Notes: generated from the sequence alone by a model not told the origin. A stretch of 64,000 nt of DNA from an uncultured Oscillospiraceae bacterium (GCA_948471205.1 CAOKRT010000006.1:44966-108965); one strand, 5' to 3'. Counted from the first letter of the stretch, positions 27,290 through 35,556 are shown. Numbers and translations are program-made.

Positions 27290-29296
27290 TTATTTCTTTT
27301 TTCTGTAATACAATGCCCTTAATGAGTTTGCCACGGCAATCAGGCAAACGCCCACATCACCAAAAACAGCAAGCCACATTGCATTTTCATCGAAAATTCC
27401 GACTGCGCAGCCAATTATAATCAGAACTTTAATTCCGATACTGAATACGATATTCTGTTTTACAATACGCATGGTTTTCCGTGCAATTTTTCTGCCTGCA
27501 GGAATCTTGGACAGGCTGTCGCCCATAATAACAACATCTGCGGCTTCAATGGCGGCATCTGCGCCTATTCCGCCCATTGCAACACCTAAATCAGCTTCTG
27601 CAAGCACCGGTGCATCATTTATTCCGTCACCGGTATAAAGAACGACCGCACCGTCCTGTTTTTTTAATTCGCGAACCTTTTCAACTTTTTCATCCGGAAG
27701 CAAGCGTGCGTAATAGCTGTCTATGCCTGCCTTTTGTGAAATATCGTTTGCTATGGGTTCTTTATCTCCCGTAAGCATAACTGTTTTGTTTATTCCGAGT
27801 TTTTTCATCTCTGAAATTGCGGCTTTGCTGTCTGTTTTAATAACATCGGCAAACACAATATCTCCAAGAAATTCTGTTTCACTGCACAAATAAATGGCTG
27901 TTCCGATTAATTTTGTTTCCCTGAAATCAACACCTGCCATTGTCATCAGTTTTTCATTTCCTGCAAAATATGTTTTTCCGTTGATAACTGCCGAAACTCC
28001 CATTCCTGCATAGTTTTTTGAATCCGTTACCTCAAATTCGTCTGCCAGATGCCCGAAAGCAAGACTTACAGACTTTGCAATCGGATGATTTGAATATCTT
28101 TCACAAGCTGCAATAAGCCCAAGCAATTCTCTGTGTTCAACAGTATTATTGCAATGGCAGTTTACACATTCGCAGTTTACAAATTCAAATTTTCCGCTTG
28201 TAATTGTTCCTGTTTTGTCAAACACGCCAACATTGCATTTTGCAAGCATTTCCAGATAACTGCTTCCCTTTATAAGAATGCCCTGCTTTGATGAAGCACC
28301 CAGTCCGGCAAAAAATCCGAGCGGAATGGAAATAACAATTGCACACGGGCATGATACAACAAGTGCGGACAGCCCTCTGTATGCCCATTCGCTCCAATCG
28401 CCGCCAAAGAAAAGCGGGGGAACAACAATAATGAGCAGTGCCGCAAGACATACAATCGGAGTATAAATTTTTGCAAAACGGCTTATAAATTTTTCTGCAC
28501 TGCTTTTTTTATTTGAACCCTCAATCATTTCAAGAATTCTTGCAACGGTTGATTCGCTGTACGGCTTTGTTGCTCTGATTGTCAGTGTTCCGTCCAAATT
28601 AACAGACCCGGAAAGAACTTCGCTGCCCTCAGACATGGAAACAGGTATACTTTCACCTGTAAGTGCCGACATATCAATTTCCGCACTGCCTTTAACAATA
28701 ACACCGTCCAAATCAATTTTCTGCCCTGCGTTTACTATGAATTCCTCGCCGGCAAGCACATCTTCCGGCTTAACATCCTGTGTTTTTCCGTTTCTGAGCA
28801 CCGTTACAGCCTGCGGCTTCATTTCAATCATATCGGAAATGGATTTACGGCTTTTTCCGACTGCCATATCCTGAAGAAATTCGCCGATTGTATAAAGAAG
28901 AACCACTGCGCACCCTTCTGTATATTCACCGATTACAAAAGCACCCAGCGATGCAATAGCCATAAGAAAATTTTCATTGAATATATTGCCGTGAAGAATT
29001 CCTTCAACCGCTTCTTTTATAATATTGAAGCCTATTATCAAATAAGATATACCAAAACAGATAAGCGGAATATAACCGTTTATTTCCGTAAATTCATGAA
29101 GTATGTAGCCAAGCACAAGAAAAACGCCGCCGCATATGATTTTAAACAGAAATTCTCCCTTATTTACTTCCCCGCCGTGCTCATGATCATGACCGCAGCC
29201 GCAGCCGTCATCATGCCGGTGATTATGACTGTGCCCATGTTCACAGCAGGAACAGCCGCTCTTATGATTATGATTATGTTTGTGTTTATTTTCCAT
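27290..29296 (-). CDS. Heavy-metal-exporting P1B-type ATPase (Zn/Cd type)
   Basis: 668 aa from the ATG at 29296, with AGGAG 8 bases upstream (a GTG three codons earlier overlaps the regulator stop). The first 45 residues form a His/Cys-rich tail (HKHNHNHKSGCSCC, HGHSHNHRHDD, CGCGHDHEHGG) instead of an HMA domain. Membrane segments follow, with the SCPCAIVIS metal site of Zn/Cd/Pb ATPases, the TGES actuator motif, the DKTGTIT phosphorylation site, SNHPIAKS and GDGINDAPVLAEAD. An unusual Cys-rich insert (CECVNCHC) lies just after DKTGTIT. It probably exports Zn2+ or Cd2+; co-transcribed with the ArsR gene 5 bases upstream. Confidence 0.93.
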   Translation of the reverse strand: MENKHKHNHNHKSGCSCCEHGHSHNHRHDDGCGCGHDHEHGGEVNKGEFLFKIICGGVFLVLGYILHEFTEINGYIPLICFGISYLIIGFNIIKEAVEGILHGNIFNENFLMAIASLGAFVIGEYTEGCAVVLLYTIGEFLQDMAVGKSRKSISDMIEMKPQAVTVLRNGKTQDVKPEDVLAGEEFIVNAGQKIDLDGVIVKGSAEIDMSALTGESIPVSMSEGSEVLSGSVNLDGTLTIRATKPYSESTVARILEMIEGSNKKSSAEKFISRFAKIYTPIVCLAALLIIVVPPLFFGGDWSEWAYRGLSALVVSCPCAIVISIPLGFFAGLGASSKQGILIKGSSYLEMLAKCNVGVFDKTGTITSGKFEFVNCECVNCHCNNTVEHRELLGLIAACERYSNHPIAKSVSLAFGHLADEFEVTDSKNYAGMGVSAVINGKTYFAGNEKLMTMAGVDFRETKLIGTAIYLCSETEFLGDIVFADVIKTDSKAAISEMKKLGINKTVMLTGDKEPIANDISQKAGIDSYYARLLPDEKVEKVRELKKQDGAVVLYTGDGINDAPVLAEADLGVAMGGIGADAAIEAADVVIMGDSLSKIPAGRKIARKTMRIVKQNIVFSIGIKVLIIIGCAVGIFDENAMWLAVFGDVGVCLIAVANSLRALYYRKKK

Positions 29297-29301
29297 ACAT
29301 G

Positions 29302-29586
29302 TCACTCCTCTATATGTTCTATACCGCAGTTTATAATTGTTTTAACATGATCATCAGCCAAAGAATAAACAACCTGTTTTCCATCGCGTTTATATTTAAC
29401 AAGATGATTTTGCTTTAATATTCTTAGCTGATGCGAAACTGCGGTTTGACTTACACCTGTAGCCGCTGTAATTTCGGTTACATTTCGTTCGCTCTCAAAA
29501 AGAGAACAGAGTACTTTAACCCTTGTGGAATCAGAAAATATTTTAAATAAATCCGCAAGGTCATAAATTAACTCTTCATTCATCAT
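29302..29586 (-). CDS. ArsR/SmtB-family metal-sensing repressor
   Basis: 94 aa from the ATG at 29586 (AGGTG 6 bases upstream; a GTG at 29595 is an alternative). Winged-helix core: LADLFKIFSDSTRVKVLCSL, recognition helix in GVSQTAVSHQLRIL, wing KRDGKQVVYSL. The last helix has Asp-x-His-x10-His-x2-Glu (DDHVKTIINCGIEHIEE). That is the alpha-5 zinc site of CzrA/SmtB with Glu in place of the last His. It should release DNA when zinc binds and so derepress the ATPase behind it. Its 12-2-12 operator lies directly upstream. Confidence 0.92.
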   Translation of the reverse strand: MMNEELIYDLADLFKIFSDSTRVKVLCSLFESERNVTEITAATGVSQTAVSHQLRILKQNHLVKYKRDGKQVVYSLADDHVKTIINCGIEHIEE

Positions 29587-29597
29587 TTTCTTCACCT

Positions 29598-29623
29598 CTC
29601 ATATGAACAAGTGTTCATATGAG
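29598..29623. promoter_or_regulatory. Operator of the ArsR/SmtB-type repressor
   Basis: A perfect 12-2-12 inverted repeat with half-site CTCATATGAACA. It resembles known SmtB/CzrA operators (ATATGAACA). It lies between the -10 box and the repressor start. Confidence 0.88.
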
Positions 29624-29624
29624 C

Positions 29625-29653
29625 ATTATATACTATTTATCAAACAATGTCAA
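29625..29653 (-). promoter_or_regulatory. Consensus sigma-A promoter of the arsR-ATPase operon
   Basis: Minus strand TTGACA (29648-29653), 17 bases, TATAAT (29625-29630), matching the consensus in all 12 bases. The -35 and spacer lie inside the last codons of the upstream DUF421 gene. Confidence 0.88.
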
Positions 29654-30304
29654 TACCCCATTTGAATCCATTATGCCCAAAAATATATTTTTTACCTCTT
29701 TTTCCTGGCTGTGTACACGGTTTATCAGCGTGCTTCGGTCAATTCCCGCATCTGCCAAATCATCCTCCATTATTTTTCCGTCCATAATCACATTTACTGT
29801 AAGACCTTCGTTTTCAGGCGCAAAATTAAAATCTTTCGGATTAAGCGGTCTTTTAAGAGGCACAGGCAAAAAGCTGATTTTACCTGTTGTTTCCATAATT
29901 GCATAATTAACATCGCTTATATTAAAATATCCGGCTGCCCTTGCAGATGTTAACAGATCGTTCAATTCTATGCGTGCTTTTCTTAAATTTCTTTTATATA
30001 TTTTTCCTTTATATATAAGCACAATCGGACTGCCCGATATAATCTGCCTGGCCGCAGCGCTTTTCTGCGATATAACAGTGAAAATAATATCGAGCACAGC
30101 ATAAATAACCATTGCTGTTACACCTTTCCACCATTCAAGATCTATATTTGTAGACATTTCTGCGGCAATAGAACCGATTGTGATTCCGACAACATAATCA
30201 AAAAAAGACAGTTCCGAAATTGCTCTGTACCCCATAATTCGTGATAGAATAAATAAAACCAGAAAAGAAACCAAGCCAAGAATAACAATATTTAAAAATT
30301 CCAT
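29633..30304 (-). CDS. DUF421 (YetF/YrbG-like) membrane protein
   Basis: 223 aa. About three N-terminal membrane segments (FLNIVILGLVSFLVLFILSR, then FFDYVVGITIGSIAAEMS and VIYAVLDIIFTVIS). A cytoplasmic DUF421 domain follows (GSPIVLIYKGKIYKRNLRKARIELNDLL; ISDVNYAIMETTGKISFLP). Homologues occur in many spore-formers; the function is unknown. The 3' end contains the promoter of the next operon. Confidence 0.88.
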   Translation of the reverse strand: MEFLNIVILGLVSFLVLFILSRIMGYRAISELSFFDYVVGITIGSIAAEMSTNIDLEWWKGVTAMVIYAVLDIIFTVISQKSAAARQIISGSPIVLIYKGKIYKRNLRKARIELNDLLTSARAAGYFNISDVNYAIMETTGKISFLPVPLKRPLNPKDFNFAPENEGLTVNVIMDGKIMEDDLADAGIDRSTLINRVHSQEKEVKNIFLGIMDSNGVLTLFDK

Positions 30305-30395
30305 AAAATCACCCTTTTTATTTTATTTTTATTATCTGCATAATTTCTTTTTTCATTAAAACAAAATTAATAATGAAATACTGTAAAATTTATGC

Positions 30396-30401
30396 TATAA
30401 T
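30396..30401 (+). promoter_or_regulatory. -10 element of the CDF-like gene
   Basis: TATAAT with an extended TG (TGCTATAAT), about 30 bases before the start; ATGAAA 17 bases upstream is a fair -35. Confidence 0.5.
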
Positions 30402-30430
30402 TCAAATATAATGTTTTTTAAGGAGTTTTT

Positions 30431-31039
30431 ATGGGTAAAAGAGGAGTAAAAATTGCCGCATTCGGCATATTATGCAATTTTTTTCTGTTTTTGGTAAAGC
30501 TCTATGTCGGCATAAGTTCAAATTCACTTGCCGTTTACTGTGATTCCGTTAACAATTTAGGCGACACATTTTCCTGTCTTATTGCACTTTTCGGATTTAT
30601 TTTTATTTTAAAATCCAATTCCGGCACAAGAAAAAACAAAAGAGTTCAGGCATTATGCTCTTTTGTTATCGGAAGTATTGTTGCCGTTACAGGCGCTTAC
30701 TGTGTATATACCGGGCTTGAAAGATTTATATATCCGGTTCTTGTATCATATTCTTTTAAGTATGCAATTCTGATTGTGCTTACAGCGTTTGTAAAGCTTG
30801 TTATGGGAATGGTATATATTATCAGCAACAGAAGGTCTCCGTCTCCTGTTTACAAGGCGCTTATTTTGGACAGTTTTCTTGATTTCGGCATAACTGTAAC
30901 GGCAGTTATGGGCTTTTTCCTGGTTCAGAAAATCAACTATGCTGCAGACGGTATTTTCGGCATTATAATCGGAATTATCATTCTTATCAATTCGGCAAAA
31001 TCTGTTTTTGAACAGGCAAAATTTCTTATAAACGATTAG
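30431..31039 (+). CDS. Cation diffusion facilitator-like membrane protein lacking the C-terminal domain
   Basis: 202 aa with about six membrane segments. TM2 has YCDSVNNLGDTFS, like the CDF metal-site motif DxxxNxxxD, and TM5 has ILDSFLDFGIT in place of the usual HxxxD. The chain ends right after TM6, without the ferredoxin-like cytoplasmic domain (usually about 80-90 residues) that senses metal. It could be a minimal metal/proton antiporter or a remnant. The ribosome-binding site AAGGAG is good. Confidence 0.72.
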   Translation: MGKRGVKIAAFGILCNFFLFLVKLYVGISSNSLAVYCDSVNNLGDTFSCLIALFGFIFILKSNSGTRKNKRVQALCSFVIGSIVAVTGAYCVYTGLERFIYPVLVSYSFKYAILIVLTAFVKLVMGMVYIISNRRSPSPVYKALILDSFLDFGITVTAVMGFFLVQKINYAADGIFGIIIGIIILINSAKSVFEQAKFLIND

Positions 31040-31089
31040 GCGGCGTTTAAGTGTGCCTGATTTTTTATAATAATGAAAGGGGTATTTTT

Positions 31090-32325
31090 ATGACAGTTAA
31101 AACAAAAAAGAGAGGAAAAACAGTGCTTATTGTGTTTGCATCATTGATTGGAGTTATTATGCTGGCGCTTTGTATTTGCGCTGCTGTGAGCTTTGTGGGC
31201 ATAAAATCCAATCAGAATTTTATCAAATCCGTTAAAACGGTTGAATATGAAAATCAGCTTGCTCCCGAAATCGGAAATGACGGTTATTATACCTTTACAA
31301 CAGATAATGATTTCAAAATTATGCAGCTTACAGATGTTCATATTGGCGGCGGCTTTCTGAGCATAAAAAAAGATACAATGGCGCTTAATTCCGTTGCTTC
31401 TATGATTGCTGCCGAAAAGCCCGATTTGGTTGTTGTTACGGGGGATATAGCATACCCTGTTCCTTTTCAGTCAGGCACTTTCAACAATAAAAATTCTGCA
31501 AAACTGTTTGCCGAGCTGATGGAACAGCTTGGTGTATACTGGGCACCGGCTTTCGGAAATCATGATACAGAATCTTATTCGTTTTATACAAGAAAACAGA
31601 TTTGTGATTTTTATACAAGCGGTGAATTCAAGCACTGTCTGCTTCAGGCCGGTCCGGAAGATGTTGACGGTGAAGGAAATTACATAATCAATATAAAAAA
31701 TACGCTTGGAAAAATCACACAAAGCCTAATTGTTATGGATTCACAGTCTTATCAGGGCACTGGAATTATAGACGGAATTATTATGAAATATGACCGTATT
31801 CACGACAATCAGGTGGAATGGTACACAAAGCAGATTGATGCCTTAACGCAGGAAAACGGCGGAGAAACACCAAAATCTCTTGCATTTTTCCATATTCCGC
31901 TTATAGAATTCAAAGATGCATGGCAGGAATATGTTAATAATGGCTGTAAAGATACCGAAAATGTAAAATATTTATACGGCAAGGTGGGCGAGAAAAACGA
32001 CGCCATATTCTGCCCGGATGAAAACTGCGGACTTTTTGATGCTGCGCTTGAAGCAGGTTCTACACAGGGCTTTTTCTGCGGACACGACCACATGAATAAC
32101 TTTTCCGTTGACTATAAAGGCATTCGCCTTACATACGGATATTCCATAGATTACCTTGCTTATTTCGGAATTATGAAATACGGCGCGCAGCGCGGATGCA
32201 CCATGATTACGGTTTCGCCGGACGGAAGCTTTACTTCACAGCTTGAAAATTATTATCAGGACAAATACAGCCCTGTTAACCAAAAAGAACAGGTAAGCAT
32301 GGACACATGGATACCTAAATATTAA
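31090..32325 (+). CDS. Membrane-anchored calcineurin-like metallophosphoesterase
   Basis: 411 aa from the ATG at 31090 (AAAGGGG upstream). The N-terminus has KTKKRGKT then one hydrophobic helix (VLIVFASLIGVIMLALCICAAV), so it is a signal anchor or uncleaved signal and the domain is outside. Metallophosphoesterase motifs are LTDVHIGG, VVTGDIAYP, FGNHDTES, FFHIPL and CGHDHMNN. The substrate is unknown; homologues act on phosphodiesters or phosphomonoesters at the cell surface. Confidence 0.88.
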   Translation: MTVKTKKRGKTVLIVFASLIGVIMLALCICAAVSFVGIKSNQNFIKSVKTVEYENQLAPEIGNDGYYTFTTDNDFKIMQLTDVHIGGGFLSIKKDTMALNSVASMIAAEKPDLVVVTGDIAYPVPFQSGTFNNKNSAKLFAELMEQLGVYWAPAFGNHDTESYSFYTRKQICDFYTSGEFKHCLLQAGPEDVDGEGNYIINIKNTLGKITQSLIVMDSQSYQGTGIIDGIIMKYDRIHDNQVEWYTKQIDALTQENGGETPKSLAFFHIPLIEFKDAWQEYVNNGCKDTENVKYLYGKVGEKNDAIFCPDENCGLFDAALEAGSTQGFFCGHDHMNNFSVDYKGIRLTYGYSIDYLAYFGIMKYGAQRGCTMITVSPDGSFTSQLENYYQDKYSPVNQKEQVSMDTWIPKY

Positions 32326-32338
32326 ATTTAAAAAGTGG

Positions 32339-32367
32339 TTGACAAATTAATATTTCAGACATATAAT
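32339..32367 (+). promoter_or_regulatory. Consensus sigma-A promoter of the FMN riboswitch-ribU unit
   Basis: TTGACA, 17 bases, TATAAT: full consensus. It lies just after the phosphoesterase stop and 15 bases before the riboswitch. Confidence 0.88.
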
Positions 32368-32381
32368 ACTATTACAAAATA

Positions 32382-32500
32382 TTTTCAGGGCGGGGTGAAA
32401 TTCCCCACCGGCAGTAAAGTCTGCGACCTGTAATTGAAAATTACAGCTGAATCGGTGAAATTCCGATACCGACGGTTAAAGTCCGGATGAGAGAAAATGT
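32382..32500 (+). ncRNA. FMN riboswitch (RFN element)
   Basis: The conserved RFN core is seen in order: AGGGCGGGGTGAAATTCCCC, ACCGGCAGTA, CTGCGAC, a variable hairpin, GAATCGGTGAAATTCCGAT, ACCGACGGT and AGTCCGGATGAGAG. It binds FMN and should cause premature termination at the hairpin 45 bases downstream, shutting riboflavin uptake when FMN is plentiful. Confidence 0.96.
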
Positions 32501-32544
32501 TTAAGGCAAATACTATTATTATGCCTTTATGTCAGAACATTTAC

Positions 32545-32571
32545 GCCCTTGGTATATAAAATACCAAGGGC
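32545..32571 (+). terminator. Riboswitch-controlled terminator
   Basis: Stem GCCCTTGGTAT / ATACCAAGGGC with a 5-base loop, followed by TTCTCTTTT. It lies between the FMN aptamer and ribU. Confidence 0.85.
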
Positions 32572-32601
32572 TTCTCTTTTGCCCAAAAAGGAGAAAAGGA
32601 A

Positions 32602-33201
32602 ATGAAAACAAACAAAAAAGTAAACGTAACCAAACTAACAACCATTGCAATGCTTACAGCAATCGGAACCATTCTTCAGTATCTTGAAGTTTCCATTCCG
32701 ATTATGCCCGAATTTATCAAACTTGATTTTTCGGATTTGCCCCAGCTTATAGGTGCAATAACCTTAGGTCCCGTTTCCGGCGTTATTATTTGCCTTGTAA
32801 GAAACATTATACATATGCTTGTAAGCAACAGCGGCTTTGTGGGCGAACTTTCAAATTTCATAATCGGTTCCGCACTTGCTTTAACCGCCGGTTTTATTCA
32901 TAAAAAATTTCCCGGCTTTAAAGGTGCTGTTATCGGAAGTATTGCCGGTTCCGTTGTAATGGGACTTATCTCTCTTCCAAGCAATTATTTTTTAATTTAT
33001 CCGCTTTATTACAACGTGGTGGGCTTTCCCGAACAGGCAATTTTGGGCATGTACCAAGTTTTAAGACCTTCAACTAAAAGCATTTTTGAAGCGTTGCTTG
33101 TTTTTAATGTTCCTTTTACAATTGTTAAGGGGCTTATCAGCGCAGTCATCGCCATTCTTATTTACAAGCCGCTGAACAAAGTTTTAAAATTATCAAAATA
33201 A
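32602..33201 (+). CDS. ribU: Riboflavin ECF transporter S component RibU
   Basis: 199 aa, about six membrane segments. RibU features include LTTIAMLTAIGTILQYLEV, FIKLDFSDLPQLIGAI and the VRNIIHMLVS segment. The FMN riboswitch upstream fixes the substrate as riboflavin. It has no ATPase of its own here and should use EcfA1A2T at 0.9-3.4 kb. The strong AAAAGGAG ribosome-binding site lies within reach of the riboswitch terminator. Confidence 0.96.
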   Translation: MKTNKKVNVTKLTTIAMLTAIGTILQYLEVSIPIMPEFIKLDFSDLPQLIGAITLGPVSGVIICLVRNIIHMLVSNSGFVGELSNFIIGSALALTAGFIHKKFPGFKGAVIGSIAGSVVMGLISLPSNYFLIYPLYYNVVGFPEQAILGMYQVLRPSTKSIFEALLVFNVPFTIVKGLISAVIAILIYKPLNKVLKLSK

Positions 33202-33267
33202 ATATTTTAATTGCTTTTAATGATCTGCACATTTTAAGCAATTGCAAAATATTATATATCCTCTTTT

Positions 33268-33290
33268 TGCCTTCCTTTAAAAGGAAGGCA
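33268..33290 (+). terminator. Terminator of ribU
   Basis: TGCCTTCCTTT / AAAGGAAGGCA followed by TTTTTT. Confidence 0.85.
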
Positions 33291-33361
33291 TTTTTTATCA
33301 AATTAACCAAAAAGAAATACTTTCTTTGTGCATTTTTCTATTAGCCATGCCAACAATATTA

Positions 33362-33390
33362 TTGCTATTTTTTTAACAATGCTGTATAAT
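33362..33390 (+). promoter_or_regulatory. Sigma-A promoter of fba
   Basis: TTGCTA, 17 bases, TATAAT, about 42 bases before the start. Confidence 0.65.
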
Positions 33391-33432
33391 ATTTATCGTA
33401 ACATTATAATTAAAATTAAGGAGATAATAATT

Positions 33433-34302
33433 ATGTTAGTTTCTGCAACCGAAATGCTGAAAAAAGCAAAAGCAGGTCATTATGCTGTCGGCCAGTTCAA
33501 CATCAATAACCTTGAATGGACAAAATCCGTTCTTTTAACTGCACAGGAATTGAACAGCCCTGTTATTCTTGGTGTTTCAGAAGGCGCAGGCAAATATATG
33601 ACAGGCTTTAAAACAGTAGCTGCTATGGTTAAAGCAATGGATGAGGAACTTGGAATTACAGTTCCTGTTGCACTTCATCTTGACCATGGTTCATACGAGG
33701 GCTGCTATAAATGTATTAAAGCAGGATTTACTTCAATTATGTTTGACGGTTCCCATTATCCAATTGATGAAAATGTTGCTAAAACAACAGAGCTTGTTAA
33801 TGTTGCACACGCACTTGGACTTTCAATAGAAGCTGAGGTTGGATCTATCGGCGGCGAGGAAGACGGTGTTATCGGCACAGGTGAATGCGCAGACCCTGCA
33901 GAATGCAAAATGGTTGCTGATCTTGGTGTTGATATGCTTGCAGCAGGTATCGGTAATATTCACGGCAAATATCCTGAAAACTGGGCAGGTCTTTCATTTG
34001 ATACACTTGACGCTATTCAGCAGAAAACAGGTATTATGCCTCTTGTTCTTCACGGCGGCACAGGTATTCCTGAGGATATGATAAAAAAAGCAATTGACCT
34101 TGGCGTTTCAAAAATCAATGTAAACACAGAATGTCAGCTTTCATTCCAGGAAGCAACACGCAAATATATTGAAGAAGGAAAGGATTTACAGGGCAAAGGA
34201 TTTGACCCGCGTAAACTTCTTGCACCGGGCGCTGAAGCAATCAGAGCAACCGTTAAGGAAAAAATGGAACTCTTCGGTTCAATCGGCAAAGCAAACGACT
34301 GA
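33433..34302 (+). CDS. fba: Class II fructose-1,6-bisphosphate aldolase
   Basis: 289 aa from the ATG at 33433 (AAGGAGAT upstream). Zinc-dependent aldolase of glycolysis. Landmarks are GHYAVGQFNINNLEW, the VALHLDHG zinc and catalytic site, MFDGSHYP, EAEVGSIGGEEDGV, GIGNIHGKYP, LVLHGGTGIPEDMIKKA and VSKINVNTEC. Codon use resembles ppdK, as expected for a highly expressed gene. Own promoter and terminator. Confidence 0.97.
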   Translation: MLVSATEMLKKAKAGHYAVGQFNINNLEWTKSVLLTAQELNSPVILGVSEGAGKYMTGFKTVAAMVKAMDEELGITVPVALHLDHGSYEGCYKCIKAGFTSIMFDGSHYPIDENVAKTTELVNVAHALGLSIEAEVGSIGGEEDGVIGTGECADPAECKMVADLGVDMLAAGIGNIHGKYPENWAGLSFDTLDAIQQKTGIMPLVLHGGTGIPEDMIKKAIDLGVSKINVNTECQLSFQEATRKYIEEGKDLQGKGFDPRKLLAPGAEAIRATVKEKMELFGSIGKAND

Positions 34303-34310
34303 TAATAATA

Positions 34311-34339
34311 AAAAAGGCTGTGGTTTTCACAGCCTTTTT
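34311..34339 (+). terminator. Terminator of fba
   Basis: 12-bp stem AAAAAGGCTGTG and its complement, 5-base loop, T run. Confidence 0.9.
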
Positions 34340-34469
34340 TTATTTTTTAAAATTTTTTACTAAAAATATTATTGAATAACATTTATTAATAGTTTTATTT
34401 TTTTCTTCTTTACAAACAATATTACAGCACGGAAAACCGTGATAAAATTTTTGAATTGAGGAGAAAATT

Positions 34470-34646
34470 ATGAAAAAGAAAACGGTAAACATCATAAAAG
34501 GCGTTGGTGTTGCCATGGCAGTTGGTTCTGCCGTTGCAGCAGCAAGTGCATCCATGGGTCAAAACAGTAAAAACACAAGAAAAACAATGCAGAAAGCTGT
34601 AAACAAGGTTTCTGATTTTGTTGATACTGTTTCTTCCTTGATGTAA
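34470..34646 (+). CDS. Small 58-aa protein with a glycine/alanine-rich hydrophobic segment
   Basis: The start ATG has GAGGAG upstream and the reading frame is isolated between two strong terminators. It has a basic start (MKKKTVNIIKG), then a short Ala/Gly/Val-rich stretch (VGVAMAVGSAVAAASASMG) that could be a membrane segment, then a basic, amphipathic tail ending VSDFVDTVSSLM. I do not recognise a family. It resembles YtxH-like small envelope proteins only in general layout. Confidence 0.65.
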   Translation: MKKKTVNIIKGVGVAMAVGSAVAAASASMGQNSKNTRKTMQKAVNKVSDFVDTVSSLM

Positions 34647-34651
34647 AAAAC

Positions 34652-34678
34652 AAAACGGACGGTGTTGCCGTCCGTTTT
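34652..34678. terminator. Bidirectional terminator
   Basis: AAAACGGACGG / CCGTCCGTTTT around a short loop, between the 58-aa gene (+) and folK (-). Confidence 0.88.
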
Positions 34679-34684
34679 TCATTT

Positions 34685-35182
34685 TTATATAATTTCGTAA
34701 TCAATTTTTTCTTCTTTTTTAATAACTTCCTGTCCTTCTATTTTATCAATAAAATGTTTAAATTCTGTTCCGAATGCATTTCCGTCTTCAAATATATCAA
34801 GCAATGGCTGCAAAACAAACCGCCTTTCAAACATACGAGGATGCGGAACCGTAAGATTTTTTGTATGTGTATTAAAATCTTCTGCCATAAGCAGATCCAC
34901 ATCAAGAATTCTTGGTCCGTTTTTTATTCCTCTTTTTCTTCCGAACGCACTTTCTATTCCAAGGCACAAACCAAGCATTTCATTCGGTTCAAGCTGACTT
35001 TCAACAAGCACATTGCAATTATAAAAATTCTGCTGTCTTGCATAACCTACAGGCTCTGTTTCATAAATTCCAGACCGTATCAAAACATCTGTATACGGAG
35101 TCAGATTAATGGCTTCAATGCAATTTTCAATATTTTCTTTTCTGTTTCCTATATTGGTACCGATACCTAAAATGTATTTCAT
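34685..35182 (-). CDS. folK: 2-amino-4-hydroxy-6-hydroxymethyldihydropteridine pyrophosphokinase
   Basis: 165 aa. HPPK motifs: LGIGTNIGNRKENI, ETEPVGYARQQNFYN, GRKRGIKNGPRILDVDLLMAED and VPHPRMFERRFVLQPLLDI. It transfers pyrophosphate from ATP to hydroxymethyl-dihydropterin in folate synthesis. Last gene of the fol operon, 3 bases after folB. Confidence 0.96.
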   Translation of the reverse strand: MKYILGIGTNIGNRKENIENCIEAINLTPYTDVLIRSGIYETEPVGYARQQNFYNCNVLVESQLEPNEMLGLCLGIESAFGRKRGIKNGPRILDVDLLMAEDFNTHTKNLTVPHPRMFERRFVLQPLLDIFEDGNAFGTEFKHFIDKIEGQEVIKKEEKIDYEII

Positions 35183-35185
35183 AAA

Positions 35186-35548
35186 TTAACTCCTGCTGCG
35201 TGAAATCTGCACACCCATATATTCAAATTCTGCCGAAACCGGTGCCTGCGGTTTTTTTAAGGTTAAATCTATTTGCATAACTGCAGGATATTCGTTAAAC
35301 ACTGCATCTGCCACAACCTGTGCACAGCGTTCCAGCAAATCATATTTTTCTGCAGTAAATACTCTGCGTACTGTTTTAACAACCTTTGCATAACTGACTG
35401 TATCATTTACATTATCACTGAAACATGCTTTGCTTATGTCAACGGAAATTGCAATATCAAAAATAAAATTCTGTCCCTGTTCTTTTTCTTCGGGATTAAC
35501 GCCGTGATATGCAAAAAGCTTTAAGCCTTTTATTAAAATTTTATCCAT
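35186..35548 (-). CDS. folB: Dihydroneopterin aldolase
   Basis: 120 aa. DHNA features: ILIKGLKLFAYHGVNPEEKEQG with the catalytic Glu/Tyr, DTVSYAKVVKTVRRV, LLERCAQVVADAV, and LTLKKPQAP with the conserved Lys. It cleaves dihydroneopterin to hydroxymethyl-dihydropterin. Lies 8 bases after folP and 3 bases before folK. Confidence 0.95.
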   Translation of the reverse strand: MDKILIKGLKLFAYHGVNPEEKEQGQNFIFDIAISVDISKACFSDNVNDTVSYAKVVKTVRRVFTAEKYDLLERCAQVVADAVFNEYPAVMQIDLTLKKPQAPVSAEFEYMGVQISRSRS

Positions 35549-35556
35549 AATATTTA

